From Pardosa pseudoannulata (lineage: Eukaryota > Arthropoda > Arachnida > Araneae > Lycosidae), in NCBI GenBank assembly GCA_032207245.1, contig CM063503.1, positions 59,486,576 through 59,550,575 of the forward strand: a stretch of 64,000 nt of DNA. The letters run 5' to 3'. Below are positions 13,601 through 26,340 of the stretch, piece after piece; the stretch's first letter is position 1, and the number at the start of each line of letters is the position of its first letter. A program made the translations under genes and the position numbers. The notes beneath the pieces were generated by a model, which was not told the DNA's origin, made no database searches, and saw only the letters and a program-made list of their open reading frames with translations.

Positions 13601-16600
13601 TGAAGACAGCATTATAAGAATTTTTTTAATTCAGACATTAAATAAATATTAATACTTTTGCTGCATACCACTTTGTAGGATAGGTTACAGAAATACTAGT
13701 TACAAGCTGCATGTGACCTGCAGTTTGTGATTTTAAAACCCTTGGTGTACATATAAAAACTAATGAAATTTTATCCCTAGCAAAATAATTTTCTATAAAA
13801 TAAGTTAAAATATAGAAATTTGAAAACCAATATAACTTATAGATACCATGAAAAAATTTTAATTCTAACCTGCAATTGACTTTTTATTTTTTCCTTTGCT
13901 TCATTTTCCATTCTCAGCTCTTCATCTTTAGCTTTTATGTCCCTTAAAATCTTTTCTTTCTCCTATAGAAATAAGACAGTTTAAAGATACCTTTCAACAA
14001 CACTTAAATAAAACATTCAGAATAAATACAAAAACAAAACATACTTCAGTCATGAGATTTTGTTCATTTAAGTAAGCTACGCGTTCTTCCATTAGAAGAT
14101 GCTCCATTTTTCTTACTATTTCCACACTAGCAGGTTCCATTTGCTCAATGACATCACCTTCAATAATCTTATTTTCTTTCTTTTTCTTTCTTTTAGCTTC
14201 TTTTAATGCCAACTGGGCTTTCAAGCTGAAATATCACACAAATAAAATATACTGTATAATGAAACAGAAAACTCTTACTTTAAATATATTTGTATACAAT
14301 TCAAGCTTTGCCAAAATTAATAAACTTAAAAAATCAACCTGCATCTTTCAAGTAAACTCCTTCAAAAAGGAAAACACTAAATAGTAATTTCTTTTCAACT
14401 TTTTTTTTAGATTATACTTCAGTACATTTAATGTTTTCTGTCCAAGACAAAATCATTAGTATAATAATTATTCTTATTAATACTGTCACAGTAATTGTTT
14501 ATTTTGGACTGTTAGATCATTTTTAAAGATTTAGTTAAGGATATATTTGGTTCATTTTTACTGTACAAATTATGTACAAAATTTTAAACAAGAATCAAGA
14601 AACTTAATGTTATGGACAATCAATAGGCAGTTTTTTTTAATTATAAATATTGTGCATTTACTATTTATAAATGAAAGTCTACACTAATAGTGATAGTAAA
14701 ATCTAATTAAATAAAATTAATTAAATTGATTAATGTTCTTGGTTATGTTTAATTTCAAAGTTATTGATGTTAAATTCAGTGACAATTTTTGAAAAATCTT
14801 AATGTTTGAATTTGATATTTATATCAATTATTTAGAGAATTTAATATTTTCATTTAAAACTTATATAAATGGTTTATATAAATTGTTTGGAAAATATGAT
14901 ATTTATTTTTAAAATAAGATTTGAAAAGAGTATGAGTGAACTCTCAGGGTAATTTAATAAGTTAGTTAGGAATATTAAATTTTTGATTTTAAGTTAAATT
15001 TGATTATTATTCTGGAATTTGCCATGAAGGAGAGCTGCCTACATGGGCAAATCTTTCTGAAGGTATAAAATTATAGTGATAAATAATAAAACAATAAATT
15101 ATTAAACTAACCATTATATTAATCCTAATATGGATAAAAATTTATTTAGAATCACAGATAATATGCAGAAAACTAAACTTGGTTTGTGAATTCACACACA
15201 TATAAATATCATTGAAGTTTTAAATGCCAGATTATCACTTTTTAGAAGTCTATGTTAAGACCTTGAAATCTGAGAGAATTTCCTCTTCCCTTTTCACTTG
15301 TGCATAGTTATGATTTAAACATGACACATGTAGCACATCTAGTGATAAAAATAGTTAATTTTTGCATTCCACAAAATAAAATTTTTTCTCCCCAACTGCC
15401 TGTCTATGTTTTACAGATTTTCTACACTTAAAGCATCTACATTATGGATACAAGTTTTAAATCTATCTGACTGTTTTTCTACTATTCGCTATGAATTCTG
15501 CATCATTGTAAATACATATATATGAATACATGAACATAACTGAATAATTGTCTTCTGGGAGTTAAAACTATAAACTAAAAGAAAAAAATCTAAATCAATT
15601 TCAATAGAACTTACCGAGATATCTCTTCCTTATATTTAAGTAAGATGGCATCTTTAGGATCAATGCAAACAACAGGTTTGTTCTTGATGTTTTTAGCTCT
15701 ATTGGCATACCTAAAAAGAATTCAACAATAAATATATAAATATGAGCGCAAGAGGTTTTTTTAATAATAATTAGTAGATCTCCATTAATTTTAATAACAT
15801 CTTTTTTCTTTTAATCTCCCTTTGCATGTTCTAGTATTTACGATAGCCCATTGTATATGCCACTTAGAATAAGATTAAATACATACCTTAAAGTTGTAAT
15901 AGTCTCATCATAATTGTAACTTGAAGGTCCTATATTTGCAATCATAATGGTTTTTGCATTTCCTCCCAAGGAATCTTGTAACAGTCTTGTTAATTTTGAA
16001 TCTCTATATGGAACATGGGTACTTTTACCATCAACAAGAGCAGATATTACATTGCCCAGAGCTGATAATGAAAGGTTAATTTTTATTGATTCTTTTTGTG
16101 TAAAGCCCTATAACAAAAAAGGCATTATTTGTACATAAACAGAAAATTACCATTTAACCCTGTGAATCACAGTCAGATGACCAAAAAATTTCATGATTCT
16201 CTTTCTTGTCTAGAAGTTACTTCCACTACATGAAATTTTTTTTTAATCTTTTGCATATTCTGAGGATTACAATATAATCAATCCATCATACCCTAATAAA
16301 AATTAAATTAAGTATCACAGAAATGCTTTACCAGTGTAAAAAGAAAGATAGATGAATGATGCACATGTTTTTAGTTCCCAAGTACCAAAAATCAGTCTAC
16401 ATTTTAATAGAACAATCTCAGCTTAGTAACAAGGGAAAGGTAAAAAAAAAAAGTTTTCTGATTATTTTGGCCATCATGAGATTCAAAGGGTAAATTATAA
16501 AAATTCAAGTGGTAGATGTGCATCTTACATACAAAACTCACTGAGGAAATTATAAAACATTTAGTTTTTACTATTACAGAACTGATAATTGATAATCATA

Positions 16601-17502
16601 AAAAACCTTACCACAGCACCCGTTTTTGATTGCTTCTCTCTTCCAGCTAAATCTACAAGATTCAATTTCCCAATTTTAACATACTGATTTCCTTCAGTAT
16701 CCGATTCACAAGACTCTATACTTATAGTGAAGATAGCATGTGACCTGGAGCTATGAGCATTCATATTGGTTGTTCTAAAAGAAAGAAATATGTAAGATTT
16801 AAATAACAAAATCAAGTCATAAAATATGCAACAGCCTTCTGTAAAATACTACAAATATAAAGTTTAATATTTAGAGTCAATAAATATAAATAATAAAACA
16901 TGCAAGATTATTAATATAGCTGCAATGAGCTTTTTTCATAGAACTTTAATGCAGTTTTAACATTAATAGCTGTGTCTTGCTGTTACCTATTAAAATTTAA
17001 ACAAATTAAATCTTTACTCAAAATCATTTTATAAACAGCTAAAATGATACATCATTTTTAAATAATTTTCCTAAATTTATGCTCTTACAAAATTCAGAAA
17101 TGTGTGCACTAACTCAAATCCTGTATTAAGGGGTTAAAAAAAAAAAGTAATGTAAAATCTTCAACCGAATAAAGTATTATTTTTATACCATAATGAGAAA
17201 AGTGTTTTATAAAATATATTCAATATTTATAGCTTACATTTTAACAAAACAGAACAATTGCTAAAAGTATTCAGCAAATTTTTACTAAATTATGCTATAA
17301 TTATTTTAAAAGAATTTATCTTATAGACAATAGGATATATTGACAATACAAACCCAATGCTTCTATTGCGCTTTCCATCAATCATAACTTTTTCTAGCTC
17401 TTGGATTGTTTTGCAGACTGTTACAGTTAAATCCTGAAGACAAAATATAGGTATATTGAATATTTTTATATATTTATAATTCTTTGATATAAATATATAT
17501 AT

Positions 17503-17563
<61 letters not shown>

Positions 17564-20500
17564 TTATCATAATTTATATAATATAGAGATTACATGGCAA
17601 TTATTTTGTAGATAATGCATCAATTCATAGCATTAGCATAGTAATATTTAGTGATTATCATCTATTTGGTTATTTTATTTAATATTTGCCTATACAGTAT
17701 CTTTACAGTCTCTGACAAATAATAAACAATCCCTCAATATTCTGGTTAACCTCTAAGGGTTGCTGCCAAAGCCATGTTGGCATAGAAAACAGTTTTTAAC
17801 TGCAATTCTTGAACTTAAAATTAACCAGACTGAAAGTTAAATCTTGATTTACATGTTGCTACTTTTAACCCTGTGATTTTTTCAGCTATATGTATGTATG
17901 CCCTCACTTTAATATCAGTCTGGTTGATAACAACATAACATTGTAACTTCCAAGATTCAGAAATGCCAAAACCTTAGATTTTTGCCTTTGTATCACAACA
18001 CTACGCTAAATTGGTCACAGAAAGGAAATCAGAGTTAAAAGTAAAACTGGTTAGATTCTGAATAAACCTTATTGCTTGAGCCTCAAAATTCAAATGATTA
18101 ATGTAAAAAAAAAATCTATCAATGTATGGTCTGAAAGCTATATAAGTATATAAGCATTATTAGAATATTGTTTAACTGTTATATGTATGTATGTATGAGA
18201 TCATTAAAAAAAACAAAGTCAAACTACTTCAACAATACTCAAAATGGATTATTTAAAGTTTAAAAATTAAAGTTTCCTTGTAGGTACATAGACGCAATAC
18301 TTAATATGTTCAATATCCAATAACTTACTATCAAAATAAATATTTGCATTGAAATTTAAGCTCTAAAATTTACTGTGATTATAATACTTCCTTTTACTTT
18401 GTACAAGAAAGTAAAAAATTGAAGGATAAAAATTAAATTAAGCATAAAGCCTTATCATTATAAAATAAAGCTGATAAAACCATACAAGCACAAAATTTTA
18501 ATACCAGAGTACCAAAAGTCAACTAAAATTATATTATTACTTCTTTCCAAAAGTACACAGCACCCAGGCTATTTTATTTTAATCTATCTGAGGTGATTAA
18601 GAAAAAAGTATGTTTCACACCAATTTGTCACAGTTATTTTCCATATTTTTATTAGACAGATATTTATGAATGAGGAATTTTCACGTTTTCTAATTTTATT
18701 TTTAAAAAATAGAAGACAAAAGTAAACAGGACAGTATTTTTTAAATTTAATTTGGGGCTTTAATTAGTGATTTCTAATGGGTTTTATATCGACTCTTTAA
18801 CGTCTCTTAAAAATGCTACTTTCTCTCCGCCGAGTTTGTGACATCACAATTCATGAAAACATCGACAGCTTATGTTGTTTATATGGGAGGAGGTGACTTT
18901 TTAATTTTTTTCCTATTCAAATAATCACATATAATAGAAATTTTTTATTATGTTTGATATCATCAAAAGGTCATATTCTAAATACTGTATTGTGCCACTA
19001 TGTACAAATACATCTAATTGCAATAAAAAGATTTTTTCAGTGTTCCAAAGAACCCAATATATGTAAAACTTGGTCTAATGCTATGAAAACAGATGAGAAA
19101 TTAAACATCCAAATTATCAAAAAAATCATCTCTTTGTGTTTGTGAAGACCATTTTACTGCAACTAAACTCTTTTTTTTTTAATATTGCATTTAAAAGTAC
19201 TGTTGGTTAACCAGTACTATTTTAACTTTAAAAATATTTCCTCGTTTTGGAGTATTTCCACAAAACTTTGTAACTTTATAATGAGTGTATGAAGAAGAAT
19301 ATAAATTACAATAACTATTTGATACATAACTCACAAAAAAAATTATTTATTCGCAAGGTGTTTAAATATTTCCTTAAGAGATATCTATTTTCTTGAATTT
19401 AGCAGTTCACACTGTGACATCTTTTAATTAAATTGGAAGTGAATTTGAAAAGGTATATTATTTTTAAAATACTCTACTCTGATATTACTTAAAAAATGTA
19501 AATTTAATTCCAGAAACTACATACAGTTTTTGTTTTACATTTATATTAGGCAATAAAAATGTATATTTAATATATAAATCAAAATGAAGAAAAGATTTAA
19601 GTATAGGAAAATACTATGAAGAATCTGAACAATCCATACATTTCAAATAGTCATTTGTGATTTTTTTTTTCAATAAATAGTAGAGAGAATATATATTTAT
19701 AATTAAAGTACCAGAGCACAATATTAATTTCAGATTTCAACACAAACAAATAAAATCTGGGTATTAAATTTTCTGAAATTTATACATCATTATTTCCATT
19801 TGCCATCAAAACCAGGTTCTATATAGATCAAATAAGCCAATTTATATTTAATCTTTTCCTATTACATTTCTTGTTTACTTTAATTTATGAGCCCAAATTA
19901 TTGGGCAAGCTTATGTTATACCTAAATTAACTCAAAAGTGTACATGCCATACTGTTATATGATGTGTACACATCAATTTATGCTAATATAATTTTACAAA
20001 ATTCCTTCATTCATTTCTATAAATTATTAAACAAAGAACCTTTAATGTAATATAGCCATGATTGTTTTGATTAAAAATAATTCTTGAGATAATCTCTTTT
20101 GAATATTAATATGAAATAATTGGTATTTTGCATACAGAAAAAAAAGTAAACTTTTAAGAAAGATAATAAATAGGGATTTTATAATAGTTTTATAATGATC
20201 TTCATAATCATACTTGATGGTGGTTTTAATACATAATCTAAGAATGTTGTGCCAAAAATGGATTTTAATATATTTTCAACTTCATTATTACAATACTTTT
20301 TGGATATTTTTTTTACCAGATCATATTAACATTTATACATAATTTCCAATTAAAAAATATTAATACCTTTTCTATTTTTTATTTAAACATTACTTCTATC
20401 TCTCTATATATGACTTCATACTGCAACAGCAAATGTGTATGTGTGCATAAATATTGATATGTTTGACCTGTTGTCAGTGTCTACAATCTCAATAGTTTTA

Positions 20501-20725
20501 TATTATTAATAGAGCACTTACAAATTTGAAGTACATTAAAATAAATTAAAAAATATGAAAAATTATTTTATATATATTTTGGTTTTGATTCCTCATATTT
20601 CCTGCTCATATAAAATCAGAGTTATTTCCAAAAAAAGAAAACATTGATATGTTGTAAATTTTCTCGAGAATGTCAGACTGTTCTTTGGTAAGTCCAGGTA
20701 AGAGAGACATTTTGAACAAATGTAG

Positions 20726-20801
<76 letters not shown>

Positions 20802-23720
20802 ATATATTATCAAAATTGATAAAATTATCCCAAAAGTCAGAGAAGAAAAAAATATTGAAGGCTAGAAAATTTTAAAATACTAACAAAGCAAAATACGGAA
20901 TAGAAAGCACTTGCTAACAAAATGTAAACTTTGAATATCATGAACTTGACATCACAACCAATCACAGAGCATTTTGAAGTCACATGGTTTTCTCTTAACA
21001 TTAAAATTAATTTTTTAAATAATGGACCCATTTTTTACATTTTTGAGAACATTTTTGGAATTAACAAGTCTGGAATTATCAGAAAAATATTAAGTTGTTC
21101 CATTCCCCCACATGTGCAAATTCCTCAATCTAATTCCTAGCAAAGGATATTAATACAAACATTCACTGGAAAAGAAATCCTACAAAACTAAAATGTATAG
21201 CATACTATTAATCGTTATGAAAATTCCCATTTTAATCTCATTTAATTAAATATTCTCAGAAGGGTTAGTAAAAGTACAAAAGGGATATTAAAGGAAAGCT
21301 ATAATTACCCCTTGGTACCATTTGAGTTAGAGTCCCCCATTTTGCCTTATGCCATTGGAAGGAAGTACATACACAGTTACAGATGTAGCTGAATTTATAA
21401 GTCAAAGCACAACTCTATTTATTTACTATTTTGTCCAATGATATAATTCTAGTGGATTTTTATTAAATCCATACAAAATATACATATATCACACTCCAAT
21501 AGTTTTTAACAATAGCTATAAATTTTATTGCAATTTCTGTAAAATTAGTCTACTCCACAATACTGTTTATGAAATCATCTTCTATGAAAAGTTTAGAACA
21601 GTGAAGTGAATTTATACTTTTTGCAAAAGAAAGAAGCAGTAAGTTTTCAAGGAGTGATTCTGAGAAAATCATTAAAATTGTTTGAAGCAGACATATAATT
21701 TTGAGTTAATACTAACATTTATAATCAACAATATTATTTTATTATTTCAATCAGAAAGAAAGAACTTGAAACTATACAGTCACATAATTTATCTCATTCT
21801 TATTCAAATTTTAAAACAGTTCTTTTGAAGTTTTTAAATCTAAACCCCTAAAAATACAATTAATTTAATATTTAAAAGTTTTGTAATTTATTAGGAAATA
21901 AATTAAACTTTGTAGAACATTAAAAACATATCTATAGAAAAATACGAAAAATAAAATAATAAAATAATAGTGAAGGAAACATTTGAAGGAGGGGAAATGA
22001 TACTAAGAACTTGGCTTACTTTAACATAAACACCTGTATCATTCCTTTCTCTAACATCCAACTTCTTTTTTGGATCTGGTGAGAGTAAATCTCGTACATT
22101 TTCCTGATAAATCTCAAGATAAGATGCTGATACAAGAAACTGTGTATTTTCAGAGCGAGCAATATGGCTGAAGATATGTTTGAAGGAGTTTGGTATGACA
22201 CCTTCATGCTCAGGATCTCCAATATTACCTGTTTTTTTAATAAAAGATAATCTTAAAACAAAGGAATAAGAGTTAAGACATTATTTAAATCAGAAGAACA
22301 GCTAAAAATTTTGAATTTATAAAAGTCTATAAAAGTTTATAAAAGTCTTAAAAATTATCATACCTTCCATAGTATAGGTTTTTCCTGCTCCAGTTTGGCC
22401 ATAAGCAAAAACAGTTCCATTGAATCCATTAATGACAGAATCCACAAGAGGGCGAAAAACTTCATCATAGATTTCAGTTTGTTGACTAGAATTTAAAAAG
22501 AAAACAACACTCTAATTAAGAAATGCCAAATAAAAAGAATTAAAATTTTACTTTGTTGGGAAATTCATTCAATCATGGCAAATTATATGAATTGCAAAAT
22601 TTGAATGGATATGCAGGGCCCATGAATCTATAACTGGCTGTTATTAATTACCAAATTCATGAACATAGTTACTGAATATCATATACATCAACTATCCTAT
22701 TTTTGATACTAAAATTTATCAGCAAAAAATTCTTGACTCCATCATAACTGAAACTCATAACATACAGTATTGTTTTTTAATATTGCCATTTGAGCAAACA
22801 TACACTAATATAAATATTAAAAAGGTTAAGAGCTACAATTATTAGATTCTTCAAATATTTTCAATTTTGATAGTTACAGAACTTTATTATCAGTTAGCAA
22901 TTTGTAAATTGTTTGGGGGAAATAAAATTCATATTACTGACTGGACTAAGATTCTTTACTAGGTTCATCAGTAATGGTGGTAAGTAAAGGTTTGTGCATA
23001 AATTAAACATATGATATATAATCCTTTTCATGCTACCAGAAATATCAGATGCTGTTGGACTTTAATTAAAATTTCTCAACAAGATTGTTTTTCTTTTGCT
23101 CAGACTCAAGAAGTTGAGAGATGAAAGGGATGTTGAAACATTGTAAGAATCCATTTTAAAAGGGATCTGCATTATCCCAGCTAGACAGTGAAAATAATAT
23201 TACTTTTAAGAAATAAACCTCTTACCTGTTCCTAGCAGTAGTCTAACAATTTAAATTCTGCAAAACCTATCAATCTATTGAGAGCTATGGACACTTTTGT
23301 CTATAGTTAAAATATCACTTACTAAGTACCCAAATCCAAAGATCTGTACTGAACCAAGATTTTCCTTTTCCCACAAGAGTCAATGATTACAAGAATTTAA
23401 ACATACAGTAAAATCAAAGTCAGGATAATTGAAGCTATCAAACCTAATTAGTTTCAATAATGAACAAAATTTAATATAGAAACAAAAATTTTCATGAAAT
23501 GTCTATTTTTTAAAAGTTTCTAAACCCAATTTTCAGAATTTTTTTTTATCACAGACATATTCAATCCATTGATGGGGAATTAAAATACTAAGTTCATATT
23601 GAGAAAGGTAGCATTCTTACTTACCCACAGTCATATACAGCATCAAATGTAAAATACTTTGGACTTAATTTTTGATTAAATACTTTAATAGCTCCAGCAG
23701 CTGGATAAAGCTTGACAACT
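3550..23720 (-). CDS. KIF3B-like: Kinesin-2 motor subunit, KIF3B/Klp68D-like, copy A (5'-truncated)
   Basis: Sixteen exons on the minus strand, 5' to 3': 23625-23720, 22364-22485, 22020-22228, 17354-17433, 16612-16774, 15887-16107, 15615-15710, 14045-14225, 13870-13962, 12702-12806, 11069-11307, 7722-7829, 6772-6885, 5566-5696, 4499-4561, 3550-3676. All introns are GT-AG, and exon lengths and phases equal those of copy B. The family pairs with a KIF3A-type subunit and KAP to drive plus-end transport, including anterograde transport in cilia. The exons encoding roughly the first 31 residues are absent because block A stops at the gap inside intron 2. Exon 6772-6885 is 114 bp, one base short of keeping the frame, and read literally it stops at 6807-6809. 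The last exon has Leu where copy B has Gln. It is probably an allele of copy B rather than a separate gene. Confidence 0.9.
5201..5248. repeat. (AAT)n/(ATT)n trinucleotide tract, copy A
   Basis: An AAT run flips into an ATT run, making a self-complementary tract in the intron after exon 16. The copy B partner, 51243-51290, carries an interruption (AGT). Confidence 0.9.
6772..6885 (-). CDS. KIF3B-like: Kinesin exon 15, only in copy A, with a one-base frame break
   Basis: The exon lies between TTTAG and GTAATG splice sites. It enters in phase 2 and reads [16 protein letters not shown], similar to the RPLS tail motif of KIF3B. The reading then must shift by one base near 6836-6839 to continue as [20 protein letters not shown] and join the next exon ([12 protein letters not shown]) in phase 0. 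With one more base the exon would be 115 bp and the whole protein 747 residues. The break lies in a CAACAC context, so a lost A in a short homopolymer (sequencing error or mutation) is plausible. Copy B has lost this exon by deletion. Confidence 0.75.
8285..8490. repeat. GC-richer interspersed repeat candidate, copy A
   Basis: A compositional island in an AT-rich intron, starting near AGGGATTTCCCTTTAG and containing a short inverted repeat (AACCAAACTAAA / TTTGGTTGG). The partner in copy B is about 49085-49285. It looks like a small transposon or SINE-like element, but I see only this one locus in two allelic copies and cannot name a family. Confidence 0.35.
8940..9240. repeat. Interspersed repeat candidate with an AACAAC tail, copy A
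   Basis: GC-richer than its surroundings, ending in an AAC trinucleotide tail (GTT on the minus strand) that resembles a non-LTR or SINE 3' tail. The copy B partner is about 48345-48645. No protein motif was recognised. Confidence 0.35.
9360..10060. repeat. Degenerate tandem array, unit about 145-165 bp, copy A
   Basis: Five diverged units share the blocks ATATAGAGTTCAGATT, CAATCAAAAGAGGA, ACTAGATGTTATAAT and GCTAATCATTTTTGAGTTATG. The ACTAGAT block recurs at about 9415, 9558, 9705, 9871 and 10019. The copy B partner is split by a retrotransposon (46240-46454 and 47755-48240). A related stretch in inverse orientation lies at 28300-28640. Confidence 0.8.
10569..10606. repeat. Poly(T)/poly(A) tract, copy A
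   Basis: About 30 T followed by 8 A. The copy B partner, 45664-45710, has 8 T and about 39 A, so length and composition differ strongly. It is a hypervariable or error-prone homopolymer. Confidence 0.9.
12020..12225 (+). mobile_element. Degenerate tRNA-derived SINE candidate, copy A
   Basis: Contains GGGTTTGAGTTTGATTCCC, which resembles a tRNA B-box and T-loop, preceded by an A-box-like GGAGTTAGCATATTG and followed by a GC-richer body. The copy B partner is about 44040-44260 on the minus strand. It is too decayed to be a tRNA gene. Confidence 0.4.
13502..13562 (-). mobile_element. Tail fragment of the 62622-type SINE, copy A
   Basis: GGTTTGGTTGGGAGTGCTAT and AACAAGAGGGCTAATAAGAC match the tail half of the complete SINE at 62622-62792. 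The tRNA-derived head is missing. The copy B partner is 42711-42766. Confidence 0.75.
17492..17558. repeat. (TA)n microsatellite upstream of kinesin exon 6, copy A
   Basis: A TA tract with ACATAC interruptions starting about 60 bp upstream of exon 6. The copy B partner is 38713-38780. Confidence 0.95.
18983..19170 (+). pseudogene. Decayed THAP zinc-finger segment, antisense in kinesin intron, copy A
   Basis: Three reading frames in succession give the parts of a THAP domain: [16 protein letters not shown] (the C-x4-C start), then [19 protein letters not shown] (the F..xP/SK.P...W..A block), then [11 protein letters not shown] (the C-x2-H end, usually CSDHF). THAP domains are DNA-binding zinc fingers of P-element-like transposases and of host proteins. 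At least two frameshifts separate the parts and copy B shares them, so this is an old relic rather than a sequencing problem. It lies on the opposite strand to the kinesin. Confidence 0.65.
20726..20810. repeat. (TA)n/(TG)n microsatellite in the long intron, copy A
   Basis: A TA run with a short TGTG stretch. Copy B has a pure TA run at 35469-35518. Confidence 0.95.
20945..20985 (-). promoter_or_regulatory. CRE-like and CCAAT-like sites in the long intron, copy A
   Basis: The minus strand reads CTGTGATTGGTTGTGATGTC, combining an inverted CCAAT box (ATTGG) and a CRE-like TGATGTCA. It lies about 235 bp upstream of the short ORF starting at 20710. In copy B the ATTGG has decayed to ATTTG, so function today is doubtful. 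Confidence 0.25.
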
Positions 23721-24978
23721 CTGAAAGAAATGTCTCAATTAATAAGATTCACGAGGATTTAAAAGAGTAGTTAATAATACAAAATTGGTACAAGCTTGTA
23801 TTAGGCCAAGAAAGTGAAGTTGTTAAAACATTACTATTCTAAAAAATGAATGCCAGTTAAAGTATGGTTGAAATCTTAATACTCTTCTTGACATAGTAGA
23901 TAAACTCAAAGAAATAGAAATTAACATCTCTGATGGTGATCTTTCCATATTAATTATTTATAACATTCCTAACACTTTTTTAAATTCCTGAATTGCAACT
24001 GAATCTTGATATGAACTGCCAACTCCTAAAATACTACTAGTAAAATTTATGGAAGAATAGGAGGTAAGAAATGATAACAATAACCCAAAACTTCAAAGAG
24101 CTCTGTTCTCTTCAAACAATAAGGAGTATTGAAAACAGAAACCAAGCCCTAAGAAAATCCAGATCAAAATAAACAGTTAAAGAATCTCAAGTACAATTAA
24201 CTATTTCAAGCACAGTCAAAGTTTCAAAAGAAAATTTAAAACAAAAAGTATGATTTTTCAAAACATGAGTCTTCTAATGATTGCTTAAGTAATGCTGTTT
24301 TTTTTTTTTTTTCATAAATGCTGCTTATAATGAAAAATTATTGTGGTGTTTAGACAGTGGTGTCACCTTTCCTATATGCAATATCTCAAACATGTTTTTC
24401 AGAATCACAGAACAGTGCATATACCAGCTTATCAAACTACTGAAATTACAGGTAAAGGATTTGTTCATATCTCAATGTTAAATGGAAAAGAAATACAAAC
24501 AATCTGATTAGAAAATGTGTTCTGTGCTCCAAAACTCACAACATCTGATACTGAATACACTCAATATAGATAAAAGTTACTACTAATGGTTGCTCAGTTT
24601 TGTTTACAGGAAGAGACATGAAAATCAAAAATTTGGATGGAACTCCTAAAAACTGTTTGTAAAGGTAATTTGTATTATGCCAAAAGAAATCCCAAAAAAA
24701 AATCACAATTAGCTTCCAGAAATAGCATCAAAAATGATTTAAATTAAAACAATTTACACAAACTCAAAACCAAAACTATACAAGGATTATCAATAACACA
24801 GACAAAGTCACAGGAAAATAAACCTTCTTATATTTTTATTACATGCATATTATAATAATATTCAGTTCTCGTAAAACCAGTATTAAGTTTCAAGATGTGC
24901 AGATGTTTCTAGAATAAGAATACAAAATTTTGTAGATAACCAAAAACTGGGCATACCTAACTGCTCTTTTGTACCAAA

Positions 24979-25098
24979 CTACATCGGTTCAAATCTTACT
25001 GTTGACATGGATAGCCTTTTGGCTTTAAGCAGTAGGTCCCAGCCTCATTAAACTAATGTAACAATAAAGTAGAATATAACACTCCACATCAACCAAAC
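24979..25098 (+). mobile_element. Old copy of the 62622-type SINE, copy A
   Basis: From a B-box remnant (GGTTCAAATCTTA) through GGCTTTAAGCAGTAGGTCCC to the tail ending CACATCAACCAAAC. It is the same family as 62622-62792 but clearly diverged, and lacks the first half of the tRNA part. It lies 100 bp from the gap. Confidence 0.8.
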
Positions 25099-25197
25099 AT
25101 TTAAGTAGTTGGTTTGGAGCAATTTTCATTATATCTCAATAAACACTTGTACAATTACTTTTTTCAAATTTATTTATATTTGAATATACACAGTGAT

Positions 25198-25297
25198 NNN
25201 NNNNNNNNNNNNNNNNNNNNNNNNNNNNNNNNNNNNNNNNNNNNNNNNNNNNNNNNNNNNNNNNNNNNNNNNNNNNNNNNNNNNNNNNNNNNNNNNN
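25198..25297. other. Assembly gap of 100 N
   Basis: Exactly 100 unknown bases, a conventional placeholder for a gap of unknown size. Arm A similarity runs right up to its left edge. The right edge starts sequence found only in block B, so the gap marks a scaffold join. Confidence 0.99.
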
Positions 25298-25995
25298 ATT
25301 TTAAATCACAGTTTTGGAAATACATTACGCTATTTTTTGTATTTTTTGACTTTTGAACTAATACAGCACATTAGTAATGATGTTCATAAACATATTTCTG
25401 ATTTTGTTTATAGTTATTTTCTTGTATGGTTAATTATTACGTAGATAACATTCAATTAATAGTATTGCATTATTGCTCTCACTTGATTTGATTTATGTTT
25501 AATTTTTACTTTGATTTAGGAAAGTATGAATAGAGATGATCTGATTTTCATTTAAAAAAAAAGTCAGAATTTATGTGTTACCTATATGTTTATTTATTAT
25601 AATTTGTTATTAGATGTATAAACCTCATATTAATATGTTCAGATATTTCTCCTATAATGTTTAAAGCAAAAAAATATGCTTTGTATCTAATTGAAAAAAA
25701 AAAAAAATTATTTTGTTTCGAAAAGTGCTTTTAAATTTTTATTGCTTTACCAAGTAAATGATATTGTAAAAGTGAGGAAATTTTCTCGAGACTGACTTTT
25801 AATTTTAAAATACAATTATATGTATAGAAGGTTAATGAATGTACAATAAATATTATGTATTAAAAATGCTTGATAAATATCCTCTGCAGATAAAACTTTG
25901 AAGTTACTGCAATCTGCAGCTTCGTATACTTTTACAGTTTCTACTGATCTGTCAACATGAAAAATAAAATTAAGACCAACTCATATAAACTATTT

Positions 25996-26022
25996 CTACC
26001 ATATGTATCATACATATGGTAG
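25996..26022. repeat. Perfect short hairpin
   Basis: Two 12-bp arms, CTACCATATGTA and TACATATGGTAG, separated by TCA. No nearby gene makes a terminator or RNA role likely. Confidence 0.9.
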
Positions 26023-26110
26023 AAGACCTGGATACATGTATATGTATTACTCATTAAAAAATATATAATTTTAAATGTGAGGATATTAACAATTATTAAA
26101 TATAATTTAT

Positions 26111-26340
26111 GAGGTTCGATCCGCTGGCTGCGCAAAGGTTGACTCAGCTTTTCTTCCCTTCAGTGGGTAGATGAACTGAGGACCAAGTGTGCTTGGGAAC
26201 TAAACACTGGGATTCCACATAAGATTGACCACCTAACTGGAACATATGCTTTGCACCCCAGGGCCCTTGGTCATGTAAATGGAGATTGGCACTGTAGACC
26301 TGGCTCCCTAGGGGCTGTTATGCCAAGGAGTTTTTAGAGT
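26111..26340 (+). mobile_element. 5'-truncated SINE with a conserved-core-like body and 15-bp target duplication
   Basis: Flanked by perfect direct repeats TTAAATATAATTTAT at 26096-26110 and 26341-26355. It begins GAGGTTCGATCCGCTGG, the end of a tRNA B-box region. A body follows with GTTGACTCAGCTTTTCTTCC and GTGGGTAGATGAACTGAGGA, which resembles the Ceph-type core described in invertebrate SINEs (from memory, not searched). The 3' part carries CACCCCAGGGCCCTTGG. It differs from the 62622 family. Confidence 0.85.

Larger units (their letters stand above)
2606..25197. repeat. Arm A of a 22.6-kb inverted duplication (overlap with arm B)
   Basis: This arm is the reverse complement of 31042-53900 across exons, introns, SINEs and simple repeats. 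The match ends exactly at the gap starting at 25198 on this side. On the other side it ends at 2606, which pairs with base 53900, the last base before the second gap. Differences are scattered substitutions plus discrete indels: a 1.08-kb segment at 6487-7568 present only here, and a retrotransposon and a poly(A) insertion present only in arm B. The geometry is that of two overlapping contigs placed in opposite orientation, most likely haplotypes. Confidence 0.95.

Noticed and set aside
25114..25444. Open frames spanning the first N gap
   Set aside because: Unknown bases were read as X; there is no real coding sequence across the gap.
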